NCBI GenBank assembly: GCA_016806645.1
Contig: JACSYO010001326.1
Coordinates: forward strand, 247,501-311,500
Source: Ophiodon elongatus
Lineage: Eukaryota; Chordata; Actinopteri; Perciformes; Hexagrammidae
Length of the DNA stretch: 64,000 nt
Reading direction: 5' to 3'
Each line of letters begins with the position of its first letter. The stretch's first letter is position 1. The translations under genes were made by a program, and so were the position numbers. Below the pieces are notes generated by a model that worked only from the letters and a program-made list of their open reading frames with translations, was not told the origin of the DNA and searched no databases. Below are positions 60,746 to 64,000 of the stretch, piece by piece.

Positions 60746-61825
60746 CTGGGGTCAGTATTCGTTGGTACACAACAATGATCGTCCATCTTACCTTAATCGG
60801 CTTCCCTTGGAAGGTCTTCACCTCCTCGCGGAGATACTGATATGCCTTCAGGAGAAAGTGTGAACCAGTTATTAAACGACAGAAACAAAAATATGAACGC
60901 CGACTTGATTCATCTACATACCAGAGGAATCTTTAAGAATGATATTAAACACATGGAGTACATCAAAGGGAAAACTGGGACTTCTTCACATACGACGGCA
61001 CATTAGAGCTAATGTAGGTAAAACATAATTATAATAATAATTTGCCACAGTAGAAAGAAAATGCAGAATTTCTAAGATTAAAGTTGTAGATTTATATATT
61101 TAAAAAAGCTCAAATCGGGATGATGTTTTCTACTCAAGAGGCCGATTCACGGCTTCAGTGTCTCTTCGATGACGATGATGATGATGATGATGATGATGTT
61201 GTGATTCTGGGTTTAATTCACAAGTATTTTGTTAATGCTAAATCTGACTTCAAAGTATAATTTCATGAGGTCTTAATAAACGTCTGCTGTGATCCAATCT
61301 TCATGTGAAGCACCTGGAGATTTCACTGCATTTTAACGTGCTACACATCATCATCATCATCATCATTATTATTATAATCATTATAAAGTGAAGCCACGTG
61401 GTTCTTTGACAATATTCTGAGGCTTTTCTTACAAATGTATATGTTTTTCATGCAAATTTATGACTTATTATAATCTTTGAGAATATTTGTTTTTATGTGT
61501 TTCTCTGAACATTTGCCCCGTGCATGTGAAGTGGATTGAGAGACAGCAGTAACATGTAACCTGTATTCATTGTTACGGGATCACTCGTTGCTCTATATTT
61601 ATTATTATTAATTGTTGGGCTCTAATCTATTAATTTCACCCTCCTGATGAGAGAGAAAGGAGAACAAGAAATAAATAAATAAATAAATGCATCATCATCA
61701 TCAGGTGACCTTACCTGCTGTGCATCCGCTTCTGATTCGAAGGTGATGAACCAGTTGTCGTTGTAGGCAAATTCACAGTTGATGAACTTGGGCAAGTTGT
61801 CCCCTTTAAAAAGAGCCTCGACCTC
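54724..61825 (-). CDS. larp4b: La-related protein 4B, RRM to C-terminus (5' part outside window)
   Basis: LARP4B is a cytoplasmic RNA-binding protein that associates with poly(A)-binding protein and RACK1 and promotes mRNA stability and translation (family knowledge). Ten exons join in frame: 61715-61825, 60792-60845, 59547-59753, 58936-59042, 58369-58632, 57366-57411, 56937-57107, 56232-56425, 55647-55758, 54724-55044. They total 1587 nt, or 528 residues plus TAG. Each junction has GT/AG sites on the minus strand and compatible phase. Recognisable in order: the RRM (LPKFINCEFAYNDNWFITFE, then YLREEVKTFQGKPIK), an ARIKAKAIAINTF block, a Q/Y/P-rich segment, a GRGR patch followed by KKRDEKFT, the conserved FELGLSSFPPLPGAAG block, KSVQVNGAAT followed by ELRKPSYAEICQR, and the terminal PPKSPQ. 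The KGDNLPKF and PIKARIKAKAIAIN forms fit LARP4B rather than LARP4. The PAM2-like and La-motif exons are not in the window. Confidence 0.95.
55647..55758 (-). CDS. larp4b: larp4b exon: KSVQVNGAAT block
   Basis: 112 nt (1 + 37 codons). It encodes EVKVTEVKPKEVQLSVE and ends KSVQVNGAAT, a block shared with human LARP4B. The acceptor is GTCCAG and the donor GTCAGT, a non-canonical position +3 that is common enough. Confidence 0.9.
56232..56425 (-). CDS. larp4b: larp4b exon: Ser/Pro/Thr-rich linker
   Basis: 194 nt (64 codons + 2 nt). It starts NVSADSSTGGALSPAGPKEP and is then dominated by Pro, Thr, Ala and Ser. The acceptor is TTTGCAG and the donor GTAAGA. The segment is weakly conserved against human; the NVSAD start and the phase place it. 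Confidence 0.85.
56937..57107 (-). CDS. larp4b: larp4b exon: conserved FELGLSSFPPLPGAAG block
   Basis: 171 nt, 57 codons, phase 0. It starts RVTPQSPPPPPKPPSP and continues into FELGLSSFPPLPGAAG, the most conserved C-terminal block of the LARP4 family, ending VVVGNAKER. The acceptor GTAG has a poor pyrimidine tract. The donor is GTGAGG. Confidence 0.92.
57366..57411 (-). CDS. larp4b: larp4b microexon with two alternative acceptors
   Basis: 46 nt (1 + 15 codons) if the acceptor is CTTAAAG at 57412, encoding KNVSASRKKRDEKFT. This has the same length as the human KNSFGYRKKREEKFT segment. A second in-phase acceptor, CTTCTAG, would start the exon at 57390 and drop seven codons, giving RKKRDEKFT. 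The donor is GTAAGT. Length conservation favours the upstream acceptor, but both look usable. Confidence 0.85.
57885..57930 (+). repeat. (TA)n microsatellite (larp4b intron)
   Basis: About 22 TA units. Confidence 0.94.
58369..58632 (-). CDS. larp4b: larp4b exon: low-complexity R/P/S region ending in GRGR
   Basis: 264 nt (1 + 87 codons + 2). It opens NHSKPHLRPAIPT, includes ERLNGVRSSPPTR and closes with SLGIGRGR, whose last Arg codon is completed by the next exon. The acceptor is CCTCAG and the donor GTAGGG. It is GC-rich, like its neighbours, and probably disordered. Confidence 0.9.
58936..59042 (-). CDS. larp4b: larp4b exon: FINGF segment
   Basis: 107 nt, 35 codons plus 2 nt. It starts VAPFHNNQFINGF and ends HYSPRN, with the last Arg codon split across the junction. 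The acceptor CTCCAG precedes GTT; the donor is the weaker GTTCAT. It matches the LARP4B region around FINGFTSPAFKPAASPL. Confidence 0.88.
59547..59753 (-). CDS. larp4b: larp4b exon: post-RRM Q/Y/P-rich segment
   Basis: 207 nt, 69 codons, phase 0 to phase 0. It begins ARIKAKAIAINTFMPKNGYR, passes through a Tyr/Gln/Pro-rich stretch (YSPQQQFPLYSLITPQ) and ends ATHSFIDPTL. The acceptor CCCCAG follows an unusually long C/T tract (59770-59820). The donor is GTACGA. Confidence 0.93.
60672..60743 (+). repeat. (GT)n microsatellite (larp4b intron)
   Basis: About 36 GT units, 49 bp from the donor of exon 60792-60845. Confidence 0.96.
60792..60845 (-). CDS. larp4b: larp4b exon: end of the RRM
   Basis: A short 54-nt exon of 18 codons, phase 0 on both sides, encoding AYQYLREEVKTFQGKPIK. 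The acceptor is CTGAAG before GCA and the donor is GTAAGA. It continues the RRM helix and the basic linker. A (GT)n microsatellite lies about 50 nt downstream of its donor. Confidence 0.93.
61715..61825 (-). CDS. larp4b: larp4b exon: first half of the RRM
   Basis: This is the most 5' LARP4B exon visible. It is 111 nt (37 codons, phase 0 at both ends), running from EVEALFKGDN to EADAQQ. The acceptor reads TTTCCAG before GAG and the donor is GTAAGG. It holds the RNP-like core (CEFAYNDNWFITFE). The La-motif exons that should precede it were not found between 61826 and 64000. Confidence 0.93.
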
Positions 61826-62078
61826 CTGGAAACACAACGTCACCGCCTTCGTTATTCTCACCGTGACGCACCAAAACAAGCCGTTGCAGAGAATAACAGC
61901 TGAGTCATGCAGGAAAACGGTTTATCTCTCGAGCCGACCTCGAACAGATGTGAACAGCTGGTGTGTTCGGGCTACGGACAAAATCTTTGCACCCGAAGAA
62001 AAACATCACACGTTCCCCTTCTGCGTGAAAGCGGATGATTTAATTGATTTAACGCACGGTGTGTTAAAACTTTAAAAG

Positions 62079-62270
62079 CTAGTGTCACATTTAGGAAACG
62101 GAGGAATTATGTGATAAAAAAAACAACAATTTAATATGTTTACAGGTCCAATATGTGCAGACTTGCTTGTTTAGCTTCGACGCAGAACCCCATTTATTTT
62201 AAGACGTACACAATCGATTGCCACATCCAATCGGGATAAAATGTCTGTAAACAACAAACAAGCAAACAAC
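62079..62270 (+). repeat. direct duplication, unit 1 (larp4b intron)
   Basis: Nearly the same sequence as 62585-62765: CTAGTGTCACATTTAGGAAA, CCAATATGTGCAGACTTGCT, and ACAATCGATTGCCACATCCA. Two copies about 500 bp apart in direct orientation. Non-coding. Confidence 0.85.
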
Positions 62271-62584
62271 TGAAAACAAACGTGTACAAAAGCTGAACCA
62301 GATCGAAAGAGACAACGATGCCTCTGAGCAACAGCTGAGTAAGAACAGAAGAAATCAGAATGTTATTTAAACTATTTAAAATGCTCATAAAACATGTGGA
62401 GTCTGAACTGTAATGTTTGCTTCTCCATTTAAAGTAGTTATCGTTGGAGGAAAGTGGAAGAAGAAGTAGAGGATATGAATGAATGACACAGATGACTGGA
62501 GAATCAAATCACACAGACGTTCCCATTAAAAACACCGAGGACCGAATCAAACACCATGACCCCCCCTGACCCCCCCCCCCTTAG

Positions 62585-62765
62585 AAACTAGTGTCACATT
62601 TAGGAAATGGGGGAAGTATATGACCACAATTTAATATTTTTACAGATCCAATATGTGCAGACTTGCTTGTCTAGCTTCGACACAGAACCCCATTCTCTTT
62701 TAAGACGTACACAATCGATTGCCACATCCAATCGGGCTAAAATGTCTATAAACAACAACAAAACA
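62585..62765 (+). repeat. direct duplication, unit 2 (larp4b intron)
   Basis: The second copy of the 62079-62270 sequence, with scattered substitutions and small indels. Confidence 0.85.
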
Positions 62766-63790
62766 ACAGCCGACAGCCCAAAACACAATATGCTCATAAA
62801 CATGAACACCAGAATGGAGTTATGTCGTCGGCCGCGTAGCTCCAGGAAACAATTTGTCAATTATCACGTCTGAGACCAGCCGTAAATTATTTAGTCGGCT
62901 CTGAATCCGTGATGAGGCCGATCGGTTTAACAACGGGCCCGTTCTGCTGTTGGTGCACAATACATAAGTTAAACAACAACAACAACAACAACAACAGGTT
63001 TGGGAGTTGCCAAACTCCACGGAATAAAAATGACAAACATTCAGCAGATAATTTGCACAAAAGATAAATAATCCATCTGCAGCTCCACTAATGTTATTCT
63101 CAATCAGTGCAGATGAAATAAAACATGAACATGACACAACGACGGTGATTGTTGTGCGCTGCTGCGATGAAAACAACCTCGGGTCGGACTCCTCTGCCGC
63201 GCCGAGGCCGACGAGTCCCCGGGACCAGGCGGGTTTCTACCGCTCGCCCACAGGAAGCAGGAACGAGGCGTCAGAGGAACATTTAAACCATCTGAAGGCA
63301 GAAAGCCGTGCTGCACCAGTGGAGAGGAGGAGGAGGAGGCGTCCATATTAAAATCCTCTCCAGGTGAAAGGGAACAACAGGTGGGACGTTTAAATCGGAT
63401 GCATGAATGCAGGATGGAGTCTCCCTCGACACCAGACCGCTCATGGTTTATTCAACCGACTCCATTACACACACGGAGCTCCGGAAAAACCTTTTCTTCT
63501 GAACTCACGGCTTTAGTGTCTCTTGGAAGTCTGGATGCTGACGACAACGTCGGGATTCTGGGGCTGAAACCAGGACTTTACTCAGAGCTAAAATCAGATC
63601 AGGTCGTCCACTGCTGGCTAAATAAACGACGTCTGGTGTAACGCGGTGGATGATTAAGTAAGTAAGTAAATACTACAAATAAATAATTAATTAATTAAAT
63701 ATATATATATATTTTTTTTATTATTTATTTATTGATTTCACTGCATTTCAAAGTGTGTTGTATGAATTAAATTCATTATCATTATTGTTA

Positions 63791-63791
63791 T

Positions 63792-63842
<51 letters not shown>

Positions 63843-63843
63843 G
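63791..63843 (+). repeat. (ATA)n microsatellite
   Basis: About 17 units. Confidence 0.95.
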
Positions 63844-64000
63844 TAAAGCAAGGTGGTTTCTTGACCAAAAGATAAATAAAAGAATTGTTGCGTTAAAAAT
63901 ATTCTAGTTTTTCCTCTTAAATTTATAACTTTATAATGTCAGAGCATATTAAAGTTTTGTTCTTTTAAATGCAAGAATATTTGTTTGACACGAGTAAATA

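Larger units (their letters stand above)
55045..61714 (-). other. larp4b: larp4b internal introns
   Basis: The introns are 55045-55646, 55759-56231, 56426-56936, 57108-57365, 57412-58368, 58633-58935, 59043-59546, 59754-60791 and 60846-61714. They carry only simple repeats: GTT/AAC repeats, an AGAGGAG tract near 55550, G-rich runs near 57150-57190, an AT repeat at 57885-57930, ATA at 59165-59210, a GA tract at 59770-59820, GT at 60672-60743, and GAT or ATC repeats near 61169-61199, 61345-61375 and 61689-61703. No further exon was found. Confidence 0.8.
61826..64000 (-). other. larp4b: larp4b intron upstream of the RRM exon (continues off window)
   Basis: No La-motif coding sequence is seen on the minus strand, so this is read as intron. 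It contains a direct duplication (62079-62270 and 62585-62765), CAA repeats at 62971-62996, a GC-richer stretch at 63170-63330 without recognisable coding potential, and an ATA microsatellite at 63791-63843. Confidence 0.7.

Noticed and set aside
61826..64000. Search for La-motif exons of LARP4B
   Set aside because: No minus-strand frame resembles the La motif or the EKVRPNQNRCIVILRE block; these exons must lie beyond 64000.

Overview
The window is nuclear DNA from a bony fish, most likely a percomorph teleost. The evidence is spliced vertebrate genes with GT-AG introns, very many microsatellites and minisatellites, and several dispersed repeat families of types I recognise from perciform-like genomes, including an L2-type LINE tail ending in TGTAA repeats. 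Nothing is prokaryotic or viral. Most long open frames are translations of simple repeats and are not genes.

Two real genes are visible, both on the minus strand. (1) The first coding exon of a Disco-interacting protein 2 gene, best called DIP2C, lies at 39121-39199 inside a CpG-rich promoter region (about 38.8-39.42 kb). No further DIP2 exon appears to its left, so 1-39120 is read as part of a very large first intron. (2) LARP4B (La-related protein 4B) is present from its RRM to its stop codon: ten exons between 61825 and 54724, joining in frame to 528 residues. Its La-motif exons and 5' end lie beyond 64000, and a long 3' UTR is inferred down to about 47.57 kb. The order and orientation (LARP4B upstream of DIP2C, same strand) match what I know of human 10p15.3. 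This helps separate the pair from the paralogous LARP4/DIP2B neighbours, as does the LARP4B-type RRM.

Layout: 1-39120 is DIP2C intron 1, filled with tandem repeats, homopurine tracts and transposon remnants. 39121-39199 is DIP2C exon 1. 39.2-39.42 kb is the 5' UTR and promoter. 39.43-47.57 kb is an intergenic spacer with a GATA array, a 28-bp minisatellite, an 830-bp pyrimidine tract and repeat copies. 47.57-54.72 kb is the probable LARP4B 3' UTR, containing a MITE-like element with a perfect 31-bp inverted repeat. 54.72-61.83 kb holds LARP4B exons, and 61.83-64 kb is LARP4B intron.

Most interesting signals: a dispersed repeat family whose 73-bp tandem module carries a near-consensus CTCF core motif (ten copies in three clusters, oriented so the clusters converge around the DIP2C promoter region); a tandem splice acceptor in LARP4B that would add or drop seven residues; the strong 31-bp hairpin in the LARP4B 3' UTR; and a 1-kb minisatellite whose unit changes appear to be multiples of three, so that frames stay open on both strands. 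Function beyond sequence resemblance is inference throughout.
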